From Andrena cerasifolii (lineage: Eukaryota; Arthropoda; Insecta; Hymenoptera; Andrenidae): a stretch of DNA of 64,000 nt. Where the stretch lies: NCBI RefSeq assembly GCF_050908995.1, contig NC_135126.1, positions 9,734,001 through 9,798,000 of the forward strand, given 5' to 3'. Positions 25,484 through 35,606 of this stretch are shown here, in pieces. Within the stretch, counting starts at the first letter, position 1. The number at the start of each line of letters is the position of its first letter. The position numbers and the translations under genes were made by a program. The notes below the pieces were generated by a model. That model saw only the letters and a list, made by a program, of their open reading frames with translations. It made no database searches and was not told where the DNA came from.

Positions 25484-28400
25484 CTGGCACGACCGGCCGA
25501 CACCTAAATGCGCACATATCACCTCCCCTTCGTTTCGACGTGATTCCCACAGTTTCTCCCCCTCGTAACCGGCACCATCCTGATCCCCGTGTCAAGAACT
25601 GTCACTTCACGCGTCTCCTTTTTCAATTTCCACGCGTTCCCGGGGAAAAATTCCCGGAAAACCGAGTATTGATCGGGCCGGCAACGGTACGAGATTTCTG
25701 GCACGTTCTACCGCACGGTGCCCCACCATAGCCAGACCCACACTACCGCGACTTCCTCCTTCTCGCCCGGCCAGCGATGGAACGGTTGCACCCGTGTCGG
25801 TGAATGTGTACGTGGCGTGCCTGTGCCTCGTGGCTTTCGCATGTGTTCTTGTTTGTTTTGGTCGTTCGGCCGCGTCGGTGGAAAGGGCTGATTGCCGAGG
25901 GGCACGTAGTTTCTGGCATCAAGGGCACACCGAGGTCCTCCGAAACGCCGGCTCGCTTCTACGCGTCGCTTTCGGGAGCTGGACTCGAGAAGGTTCCCTC
26001 ACGGATCGTTGCTCGTTAATTTTGTCCCGATGCGCCCGCAAAGGGCACGACTGTGTTTTTAGACGTCTCCTGCTGCGCGGAACTCTGTTTACCGCCGGCT
26101 GACCGATGGGAGAGGATTAACTCCGTCCTTGCAAGACGCTGCGAATGCGAGATAAGAATGTTTTTAATATTGTCACGGCTGAGAGAGAGAGAGAGAAGGA
26201 AACGCGACGGTGATACCAGCGGACGGTAACTAATCGTAGAGTACAGTGTAACTACTTAGAACACTCGAAATCGTTGAGCAGAACGATTTTACGAATGAAC
26301 GTGCATATGTGCGATGCGAAGCTAATAATGTTTCGTGGCATTTCTTAGTAGATGTTAGTATCAAGTATTATTATGTAGAATCGTTGTTAATTAATAGAAA
26401 GATAATAGGCAAAGGTATAAGCTATATATATCTTCTGTCTAATCATGCCTATTACCTTTCTTTTTTTTATTACAAAAACAATGAAGCCTCTGTGCCATTT
26501 GCTCCTAGTCATACTCCAAGCCTGCTCTAATTGTCAATTCCAATTCAAACCTAGGTGAAGCTCCAGTCTCGGTCTGCATATCGCCCCGAAATCGGTGGTG
26601 TTCCTCGGTCGTTTTATTAACGAGAATAACAGCCCACCCGAGAAGTTATTTTCAGTGTTCTCTTTCGCGAGACACAATCCATTATGTAAAATAATCGCAG
26701 ATCTACATCGAGTGGGGAATGGGTGACCGAAGGGACACGGATCTGCGACTCAACTTTTCCACCGGGAGCACGTGCCTCGCCAAGCTGCGCAGTTACCCAG
26801 AACACGTCCGTTTCCTTCCAACCGAAATCCATGAACAGCCTGGAGGAAAGGGGACCGCGTTATAATCTCAAGGTCACCGCGGAGGCGCGGTCATGATACT
26901 GATAAATGACGCAACTGTTGCCGCAACGTGTTTACAAATACGCCTGATGCAACGGGGTCAACATACCGCGAATAATGCAGTCCAACTGGGAAAGCCACCA
27001 TCGTCATTTCCCCACTTTCTCTGCGCGCAGCCTGCAGGTAAAAGATTGTGGAAAAATTCGTGCCTTTGCGTTATACTTGGGATCTCAATAATCGCTTTAC
27101 ATTTCTGTGCAGATTGATATTCAGACTGGAACCTCCTTCCGGATCTTCTCCCTCGAACCTACATCTCTTCCTCTCGTTACATAAGAAAAACAAACACTGA
27201 TTAGATTCCCTAAAATTCGAAATAAATAATACAACAGCTGTACCCAGCAACAGAGTGCTCCTTTCCACAGTGTTTTGGAGGCCACGCCTCGTTTTTGTTA
27301 TTTTAAAGAAGACACGTTCCCCTCGAAGGGATTGGCATCTTCTGTGATCCCAGGTCTTCACGTGTCGTCGCAGCGGAACCACCGAAATTGCGTTGGTTCG
27401 CCACGGCGAAGGTTACATATTATTGCGCAACACGCGTTTCTCGCGACAGCTGCAGCTCTATCGATTTTCCTTGCCCATCTCCCTGCCGGCGTGCACGTAT
27501 CCCCAGTGGAAGACGCAATTAATGCAATTTTGTCCGTGGGAAACGGGGGTTGCTTTCAAGATGCCCGACATCCGCCGGGAAACGGCGTCTTTGTGTGTTT
27601 ATCCCAACGCACAATACGTAACTGGCCTAGCAGGCCACAGCCTTTGGGACGAGGGCGAGGGGCGAGTAGAAGAATGATGCGCAGATGCTTCGATGGCACA
27701 AAAGGAACGAAAATAGAATGGGCATGGTGGTTGACACGTTCGTAGACCAGCGTGAAACGAGTATCATCGACATCGCCAACATAATGGACGGGTATCTGGA
27801 GAAATTTAACCCTTTGTGTTCCAGCTAAACCTCCCTGGGGAAAACGAACCCTCGCGTCTTACTATATTCTGAGAGGTTTCGAAGCAACACTGGCTATCAT
27901 CCGCGCTGTATTATTCCTCATCTTAAAGTTCTACACTTCGTAAACACTCATGGTTAAGCTGAGTAAGACCGTGGGTCAGAACTGAGCTGCGTAAATTAGA
28001 ATCAAGCTGAGACTGAACAAAGAATTGCAGCCGTCTGAATTAATAATTAGAAGTGTAGTAGGCGCAGAATTGGAAACATTGTACAGGGCCCTAAGGGACT
28101 TTGGAGCAGCGAGGAGGATGTCAACACAGAGTAAGGTTTAGGAGAATCGCAGAATGCGCCTCCTCTAATTCACCACTTCATACAATTTTGAAGTATGAAC
28201 TGATGGGCGCACTCGATGTGCTTACCCCGTAGAATCGAATACAGGAAATTTAGCGATGGACCGTTTGTGAGACAACGAGGTCAACGTTAAAGAATATAGA
28301 ATCTGGGATGTAGGCGGGTATGCGCATCTTTGCACGGGTCGGCGCATCGTGGCATTTACAGCGTTCGTTTACCTCGCAACTCGTTTCAACGTCCACGGCT

Positions 28401-29040
28401 ACGTAAGTTGCACTCTATCGGGCATTGTCACCTGCAGCCGACGTCGAGTACGCTACGAAGAAGAAAGAAACTGTTTATCCTCTTCCCTTGAAATGATACA
28501 CAGAAACGAAGGCGCTTCGGGGAATGGTACAAAAGGAGCAAGGCTAAAATTGGAAAGAATGGACCTGGAGCACCACCCATCCCTGGGGCTCCAGAATGTT
28601 CTACGAACGGATGCAGCAGGTAATCAATAGTTGCGCCGCTCGAGTTTCATATATACATGGGAGACGCCTGAACAGTAAATAAACGAGAGCCTTCTGTTGT
28701 TGCACGGCGACGTGCTTCCAATCACGTACTCCGCGATGTTTGCTTCGCACGCACAGGCCCGCGTTTCCATCACGCGATCATCCATGACCTAGGTCTACTA
28801 CCGCGCCGACGAAATGTCAAAAGTGCGATCAAACTTCAAAGTGACACGAGCTACGACCATGCTCGAATCTGAACGGCCGCGTGCGTGTTATATTGGCTTC
28901 GACGAATGGTATCTACTTCGATATCTGAAATGCGATCGACGATCTGCTAAGGTGGCGGGTAGTCCACGTCCTCGTCTTTTGTATTTTATTTTCCCTGGGC
29001 ACGTCAGCTGTTCCAGGTCGTTCTATAGCAGAATTGGACA

Positions 29041-29165
29041 ATATTCGAATAAATTGTTATTTGAATAAATTGTTATTCGAATAAAATGAAGTTATTCGAG
29101 AATAATCAATAAATTTTTATTCGAGAATAACCAATAAATTTTTATTCGAGTTCAAAATTTATTCG
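29041..29165. repeat. AT-rich short repeat (TTATTCGAATAA-like units)
   Basis: Repeated units built on ATTCGAATAAA and TTATTCGAGAATAA in both orientations; self-complementary low-complexity DNA. Confidence 0.75.
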
Positions 29166-29721
29166 AATAACGCCCGACTGTGTTCTATTGTAGAACAGAT
29201 ATGCGCAGAATTCACCCGAAGCACGTTGAGCCGATGAAGCAAGAGTGCCTGCACTTCACGAGACAAGCTTCGCTCGGCAAATGTACTTTTCTACTTTATT
29301 TTCCACGTGACAGTGTTGGTAAATGAAGATTAAAATTCCACGCTATTATCTAGCTTGATACGGTGGTCGATGAGAAAAATAGCAACCCGTTGGGGAGAAC
29401 TGATCATATCAGAGGCGCACCCAGAGGGGGGGGAGAAAAAGGAGATTAATGTAATCACGACCGAAGTAATTTAAGAGCTTTGTAAAAATAAAAGAAAATT
29501 GTATTTCATTTTAAAAATAAATTTTTATAATCACTTTATTGAATTCGGATTAAACATATTTTTATCGGCTCAACTCAGCCCCCTCCCCGGATTGAAATCC
29601 TGAGTGCCCCACTGCTGAGAATGATAGGCTTGTGCCCAGCGCACGCTCCCGTGACTACGCGTGTTACGCAACATCGCGTAACTCGGTGGAGCAGTTTCCA
29701 GCGTGTTTTTTTTTTACTACA

Positions 29722-30145
29722 TTCTGCCTGCTGAGGAAAATTATGCTTCTTCGTGAATAAATAAAGAGACAGGAGACTCATTGCGTGACTGTTTTTATTG
29801 CAACTGCGAAAACAACGGGTTGAAAGCTACAACCCCTTCGACAGAGTTTTAGCTGCATGCTAGATGAGTAAACTGGTAGTTCGTTTCATAATTTCTGTCG
29901 TGACGCATAGAGGAAGTTTGCGGCGGCTATTTTGCCGCACTGCGCTCCCCGAGGAAAAAGCTACTTTTCGCGGAATAAATAAAGAGACTGCGCAAAGCTG
30001 ATCGCGAGACTGCATTTATTGCAACTGCCCCAAGAACGGTTTGCAAGCTGCAACCCCTTCGGCAGAGTTCTCCCTACATAGTGGATGGGAAAAGTTGCAT
30101 GTAGGTAATTCGTTCCGTAACTTCTGTCACGGGGGACGCTTGATG
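29722..30145 (+). repeat. Diverged tandem duplication, two units of about 190-200 bp
   Basis: Unit A (about 29722-29905) and unit B (about 29944-30145) share, in the same order, GAGGAAAA, AATAAATAAAGAGAC, TTTATTGCAACTGC, GCTACAACCCCTTCG or GCTGCAACCCCTTCG, CAGAGTT and TTCTGTC. They differ by many substitutions and small indels, so the duplication is old. No coding function is visible. Confidence 0.75.
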
Positions 30146-30630
30146 TAAATAAACAACGAGACTAGCGGAAATACACTTCTGCTTAATGAATCTTTCCGGA
30201 ATCGTAAAAAGGTTGGTAGGTAACGGCCGTCGACTTATTTAGGAACTGCGCATTCCACGCGATCAGTTACGATCGACTGCTCAACCGGCGCGCAGATGTG
30301 CCCCGGGGATGAAATTCAACCCCTAAAACCGGTACGTGATCGAAGCTTGAAATTCTAGAAGCGTCTGCGAACCGCCCCATTATCGATTCACTTTCTGGCC
30401 AGGTCGTACCTGTGGAATCATCTGCGCAGGATTCCAACGACGAAAATAGACTTTACAGTTTCACTTGGCTACGCCCTTCAGGACGTTGGATTGCTCCGTA
30501 ATAAGGCTATTAATTGAAGCTGTCGCAGTTTATATTAAGTCAGCAAGGAGAAGAGATTCGAAAGTACTTATGTAACTGAAGGTTTGTATAAGAACCCAGC
30601 AGGGCCGAAGCGTTTCCCGGAAGCCGCGTT

Positions 30631-31082
30631 TTAAGGGGTTAGTATTAATTTAAAAGAAAATGACGGCTATTTAAAGTTGAAATTCTGATTTTTTTCGCGT
30701 TATTTTTGCACGAAAAAATCAGGATTTCAACTTTAAATAGCCGTCATTTTGTTTTAAATTAATATTTCGGAAAATTCTCTCCGTCAACTTGAGGATACAT
30801 TAATATACTAACGAAATCTTTTTTGTTTTTCGATTTTAGATAATCTGGTTCCGAAAGGCAGTGCTCGCCGCAAAACCAAATTTTTAAAAATGCCTCTTGG
30901 ATGTCGGTTGTCAGTTTATTATAAACGTAAATATTTTTCCACGAAAAAATTACCAAATATTCTTTAAATGTTGCTCTTTTAGGCGCAAAAAGTTTTGTCA
31001 AAATATACGCTTCCGCTTCTTCAACAAAAAATTCACAAATATTCGCCTCTTTTCGGCCGTCTGACTAGGTATAACCCCTTAA
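30631..31082. mobile_element. TTAA-type MITE with internal hairpin
   Basis: Ends TTAAGGGGTTA and TAACCCCTTAA are inverted repeats. Just inside the left end, a 125-bp hairpin (30642-30767) has arms containing ATGACGGCTATTTAAAGTTG and CAACTTTAAATAGCCGTCAT. No transposase is present. Confidence 0.7.
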
Positions 31083-31476
31083 AAGGCCCCGCGGTCCACG
31101 AAAAGGTCATCGTAAATTTTGAGCGGCAGGACGTGGAATTTTGGAAGCCAGCTTTTCACCCGGAACCCGGAAAAGTTCACGCCGGCCCTGGTCAACCCAG
31201 CATGGGGTGTACTCGTATCGAGACAGAAAGATTCTTGGGGATGTTTCGTGCCGTAAATAATACTCTCGGAAGGGGGTGGTCTGTATGCGTTATAAAAAAC
31301 GATATGGTCCAGTTCCTCAGACTTGTACTTGTATATATTTAATGTATAAGAATATACGATGTCTGAATTCGTGTATACATATACGTGAAACATTTTATTA
31401 TTCGTAATTTTTTCTAATAATAATAAGTTATTTGTACATCGTCGATAGGCATCGAACAGTTTCAATTAACGATAAG

Positions 31477-31996
31477 CAGTGGTGGATTTAAGGAGAAAGG
31501 CCCAGGTGGCAGGGGGCCCATTTCTTCGGGAAAAATGAAGAGGCAGTTTACTAAAAACGGGTTATAGGGTAAAGTAGCCGAATACGCCGACCTCTCCTAA
31601 TACGAAAGAAAAAATAAGTTTCAGTGAAAAACGAACTGGGTCTCATATTAGGAACCCATTTTTATTATCTGCGTATTTGAATGACTTTCGTTTTTATTTC
31701 ATTATGAAGAAACCGAAACTTTGTTATAGTATTTTCCAGCTGGTTGATAAAGAATACATATTCTACTTTTAAAGCGTGTATCGAATTTTAATAGAAGTGT
31801 TCTTAGTCAAGAGTTATGATGTTTTTAAGAAATGGGTGTCATATTCGGCTACTTTACCCTAGTGTAGTACTTCAGAAAAAAATATAGTGTTTACATAAAA
31901 CCGTAATATTTTTTTTTGAAAATGGGCCCATCGGGGCCATCTGGGCAAGGGCCCAATCGGCACCTGCTCATCGACCACCCATGAAATCCGCCACTG
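31477..31996. mobile_element. hAT-type non-autonomous element
   Basis: Terminal inverted repeats CAGTGGTGGATTT and AAATCCGCCACTG are of the hAT type. They are flanked by an 8-bp near-perfect target duplication (ACGATAAG at 31469-31476, ACGATATG at 31997-32004), the size made by hAT transposases. No transposase frame remains. It carries a second element inside it. Confidence 0.85.
31566..31861. mobile_element. TA-flanked MITE nested in the hAT element
   Basis: Ends GGGTAAAGTAGCCGAATA and TATTCGGCTACTTTACCC are perfect inverted repeats of 18 bp, with TA on both sides (31565-31566 and 31860-31861), as for mariner/Tc1-derived MITEs. Length about 295 bp. The position shows that it is younger than the hAT element. 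Confidence 0.85.
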
Positions 31997-32547
31997 ACGA
32001 TATGACTTTCCATTAATTATTCGTTAGTAGGATAATAAAGTAATTGATCTAAACGTTCATTCTTATAAGATCATATAATCGTCAGGCAGTGGGAATAAAA
32101 TTACTTTGCTTCCGGTATGGTACAAGGAACGTGCGATACGAACAGTGCGAGGGAAATGAAATACGCTCCATTTTGTGCAGCGTACACCGACATCTCTGGC
32201 AACTTCTTGTACTACCTTGGCAGCGTCGTGGAAGACCGTTGCTGGCAGATGATAATCGATGCATAAAAGCTGTGAAAAGCATGATATCGTTCCTCGATGG
32301 TACAGATTACGCAGCACTATCGTCCTTCCTGTGTATATGTTCGCGTTTCTCGCTTCTGGCAAATAAAAAATACATTATTCCAGAATAACGTCACATACAA
32401 GCTAGGCGGCCGTCCTTAATTTACTTAAGAGTAATTGTAGCGATTTCTTACCCCCTCAGGCCCCTAGTAAAAGAATTCGTAAGATTTCATATTGCAACCC
32501 TCTCCCCTTCCTTACGTAATATATTTTACATTGCATTTTCTCAGTTA

Positions 32548-32745
32548 CTAACCCTTTCATTACGGCGTAAATTTTGGCGAAAGTGCTTTTTTCTATATTA
32601 TATTTTTTAAACTATCAAAGATGCTGACTAAAGTCGATGCTATGATCGGCAGCTCGTTCCGTGATGCCGACTGAAGACGGCGTTCGTGCGCACAGGTCGT
32701 CGCGTGGATGCCGTCTAAAGTCGGCGCTAGTATCGAAAGGGTTAA
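32548..32745. mobile_element. Short MITE, CTAA/TTAA ends
   Basis: The left end CTAACCCTTTCATTACGGCG and the right end read in reverse, TTAACCCTTTCGATACTAGC, are imperfect inverted repeats. The terminal motif resembles the element at 62516-62745, so they probably belong to one family. Confidence 0.6.
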
Positions 32746-33062
32746 AATTCTTTTTAAAAAATTAGGAACATATGGTTAAAAAAATATTACGGAAGCCGCT
32801 ACCTGACTTCCTCTCCCTCCTTTGTAAGAAAACGTTAGAAATTCGTGCCACCCCTCTTTCAAAAGCCTTACGCAATTTAAGGACCACCCTTTACTTGCTT
32901 ATTGTCTGTCGAGTGAATCGCTTGAGCGTCTATTGAAGTGTTTCATTATACACAGACGCAGGTGCTAATCGCTCAAGCGTCTACTCTTGCTACCTGTGTT
33001 ACTCTATCGCGTTAATAAAACGCCGTAATCTACCTAGCTCAGGATATCGTAAACAGGTTCAA

Positions 33063-34773
33063 TTATTTCGCAAAGGAAGTCTCTGTGAATAGGGATCGGA
33101 CAGTGAACGAGGCTTTTGGCTTTACTGACCGAGGCGATCCGTTCTTCAGTCTGGAGTTAACATCGTCCTTAGAGGATCTTAAGTAGTCATCGGCATTCGG
33201 CGACGCTTTAATCGCCTTCATTTCTATGAACTCGTGCTCGTTCGCCCCGTCCGTCTCCTTCAGCGCGAACAGCATCTGATAAGCGTAGGTTCCGAGTAAC
33301 GCGCCGACGGTCGGCCCGAACCAGTAAATCTGAAGTAGGTTTCATCGAGAAAAATAGAGAAAGAAAAGCTATTATCGAGGCTCGTAAGTCGCGATCTAAT
33401 CAGTAAGGCGGCGAGCAAATATTTGCACGCCTCTCTTCCTAAATCTACGAAGGAATGACGTCTACTTAATCGATAACGGAGACGCAAGCTGGTGTCTCTT
33501 ATCGAGAACTGATGAGAGATTAGAGCCGAGAGCTGGCTGGATTATATAAACGGTTAGGAAAAGATTTGTGAAATCTCTGAGTGGGCTAATAAATCAAGCT
33601 ATCGAGGCGATCGAGCTCACCCACTGATTCGTCCAGTTCCCGTTCCAGAAAGCGGGCCCGAAGGTGCGCGCCGGGTTCATGCTGCAGCCGGTGTAGGGGC
33701 TCTGGAAAGAACACCACGTCAACGAAAATACCCTCCGAGACCGTCATGGCTCTGCCAGCGGCAAAGCTCCAGAGGTTCTGGAGAATTCAGGGGAGAATGA
33801 AAGGTTTACCGCCGCGAGGGAGATGCCGACGACGGAGAAGCCGAATCGGATCGCCGTAGAGTCTGTGGTGTGCGCGCATCTGGAGTCCCAGGTCGCGCAG
33901 GCCGCGCAGAGTATGAACGACGTGCAGAGGACCTCGATCAGGATCGCCTGCGCAGTGTTGATCCCCGGATGGACGACGGTCACGCAGTGCCCCACCGACG
34001 AGTTCGAGTAGCCGTCGTTGAACAACTCGGGCGGGGTGACGATCTGCTCCAGGAAGAATAACGATCAGCCCCGGTGTATAAAATTGAAATAACCAAACTC
34101 GCCGTCTTACCATTAGCGCTTTATAACCGATGGTAGCTCCTACGAATTGGCCCACTATGTACAGGGCACCCGTTGGAATGCTTTTCAGCCCAATTATAAC
34201 TGCCCCGATCGTGACGGCCGGATTCAGGTGAGCGCCGCTGACGTGGCCCAACATCTGTAACAGGGTACAGGTTCTCTGTAATCGTGGTAAGGGGAGGTGT
34301 GGATCTGGGGCGTAGCAAGGGAATCGTTCGGTTTTAAATTGAGCTCCTGGTGACTTTGAAGCGAACTCACATGGGGATGGTAAAGTGTCTCGGTGTAGAT
34401 TAAACTGAAAGTGTTTGGAACTCGGCAAAGTCAAGGTGCCTTATACATTTCGAAACACTCCGCGATTAATATTGAGCGTGTTGCATCGATACCTAAGGAT
34501 CGATGATTCTTACCATGATCAGAAGATTAACCGTCATACCGAACGCCATGGACGACTGCAACGGTGGTGGCGGTGCAGGGCCCATAGTACCGAGAGAGCC
34601 CATGCAACCGATGAACAAAAGTATCCCGGTGCCCACCACCTCCGCGATCACCATCGTGGTGGTGCCCTTGTCCATCGTCCATTTGGCGTCTGAAACAATA
34701 ACTGCGGTCACGTTGGAATGCTTCGTTAATCCAGCGAGAATCACGGCCACTCACTCTGCGAGTCTTCCGCCAT
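33063..34773 (-). CDS. Aquaporin of the insect entomoglyceroporin type
   Basis: Membrane channel for water and probably glycerol or other small solutes. Minus-strand exons: 34773-34755, 34689-34514, 34254-34111, 34046-33810, 33701-33621, 33329-33063; all phases join, 307 aa, normal for the family. The six-helix fold has both Asn-Pro-Ala boxes: GAHLNPAVT (Asn76) and SMNPARTFG (Asn201), the second followed by the selectivity-filter Arg204. The helix-5 segment reads SVVGISLAA, where water-specific aquaporins have Gly-His-Leu-Leu; the filter His is therefore Ser189, the change known for insect Eglp channels. The short first exon (MAEDSQ) is placed by its ATG, donor GTGAGT and phase 1. The exon 4 acceptor could be 3 nt further in (34043). 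The hydrophilic tail (about 220-307) is Lys- and Ser-rich. DRIP or PRIP identity is less likely because of the Ser. Confidence 0.9.
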
Positions 34774-35606
34774 GATACACGAGCCAGTCTCCCGAGAGAA
34801 CTGAACCGCTACCGTTACGTTACCGATGCTGTAATCAGCACTCCAATTACTTTAACAATACTAATCGATGGCTATCGCGGTACGACGTGATACAGGGAAA
34901 AAAAGTCGAGCCGTCTTATCGGCGATGAGCTAGGAACGAGACACGTTGCATTCTTTGCGGAATCGGTGCACGATGTGGCGAGCACGGACGAGAATTGCGA
35001 GAAATTTCAGGCTCGTGGCAAGGCAGACGTTGCTGGGTGACGTACCCAATATCGACGGTATCGCGCGATAGACGATTCTGATTCATATCGCGAACTCGCC
35101 GGCGCTGGGGCAGCGCTTCCTTCGAAATCGCCACTCGCGCAGAAGCGACGATGTCATTCTTGCAGGTCGAGCCGGAGGTACTATAATCGCGGATGGATTG
35201 CGAGAAATCAAGAAAATGCCGAGTAAACGGTCCTTGGGTATTCAAATCGCGGCTTTTATTCATTCGGAATCGGTGGAAATCGTACTTGGCCGACGATCCT
35301 GCTTCAACCGGGCACCGTAAATCGCAAGGTGCAACCCCCCTACCGTAACAACGGCCCCAAGGCAATCTTAAGGGAGATTGGCCGGGATCTTTACCTTGAC
35401 CACTTTATAGTTTCCCAAGATTGACACAAAATGCCAGTAGAAAATTGCTCCGTGGAATTGTTGGCGCAAGCGCCGACGCACGCTGCCCCGTCAACATTGT
35501 CGCTAGTCGCTACCGACTGGTACTATCGTGAGTGACTTACTCATTCTTTGTCGAGTGGCTACTGGAGAGACCTTTTCTCAGCCAGGGAAGAAGAGGAATT
35601 TTTGAC
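34774..35606. other. Between the divergent aquaporin and Or-A1 start codons
   Basis: Holds the promoters of both genes. The stretch around 35230-35340 (containing CGCGGCTTTTATTCATTCGG) resembles 42350-42440 upstream of Or-A2 (CGCGGTTTATTCATGCGAAA). TACTATAATCGC occurs here (35177-35188) and also near 42469. The shared upstream sequence fits the two receptor genes being duplicates. Confidence 0.5.

Larger units (their letters stand above)
24675..33062. other. Gene-poor region with transposon remnants
   Basis: Between the sHSP stop codon and the aquaporin stop codon I find no protein-coding exon I can support. What is visible is listed separately: a heat-shock-type promoter, an AT-rich repeat, a tandem duplication and four MITEs. 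Frames up to 156 codons occur (27275-27745) but resemble nothing and have no matching splice partners. Confidence 0.5.

Noticed and set aside
25794..26102. Open frame with a signal-peptide-like start (VYVACLCLVAFACVLVCFG)
   Set aside because: It begins at a GTG, has no ATG before the hydrophobic stretch, and the remainder resembles no secreted family. Kept out for lack of support.
27275..27745. 156-codon plus-strand open frame
   Set aside because: No domain recognised, overlaps an equally long frame in another phase, GC-rich stretch where long frames arise by chance.
32063..32362. 99-codon frames on both strands
   Set aside because: Mutually overlapping frames next to transposon remnants; neither resembles a known protein.
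33787..34434. 215-codon minus-strand frame through the aquaporin introns
   Set aside because: It reads through two introns in the wrong phase; the true exons are shorter and carry the NPA boxes.
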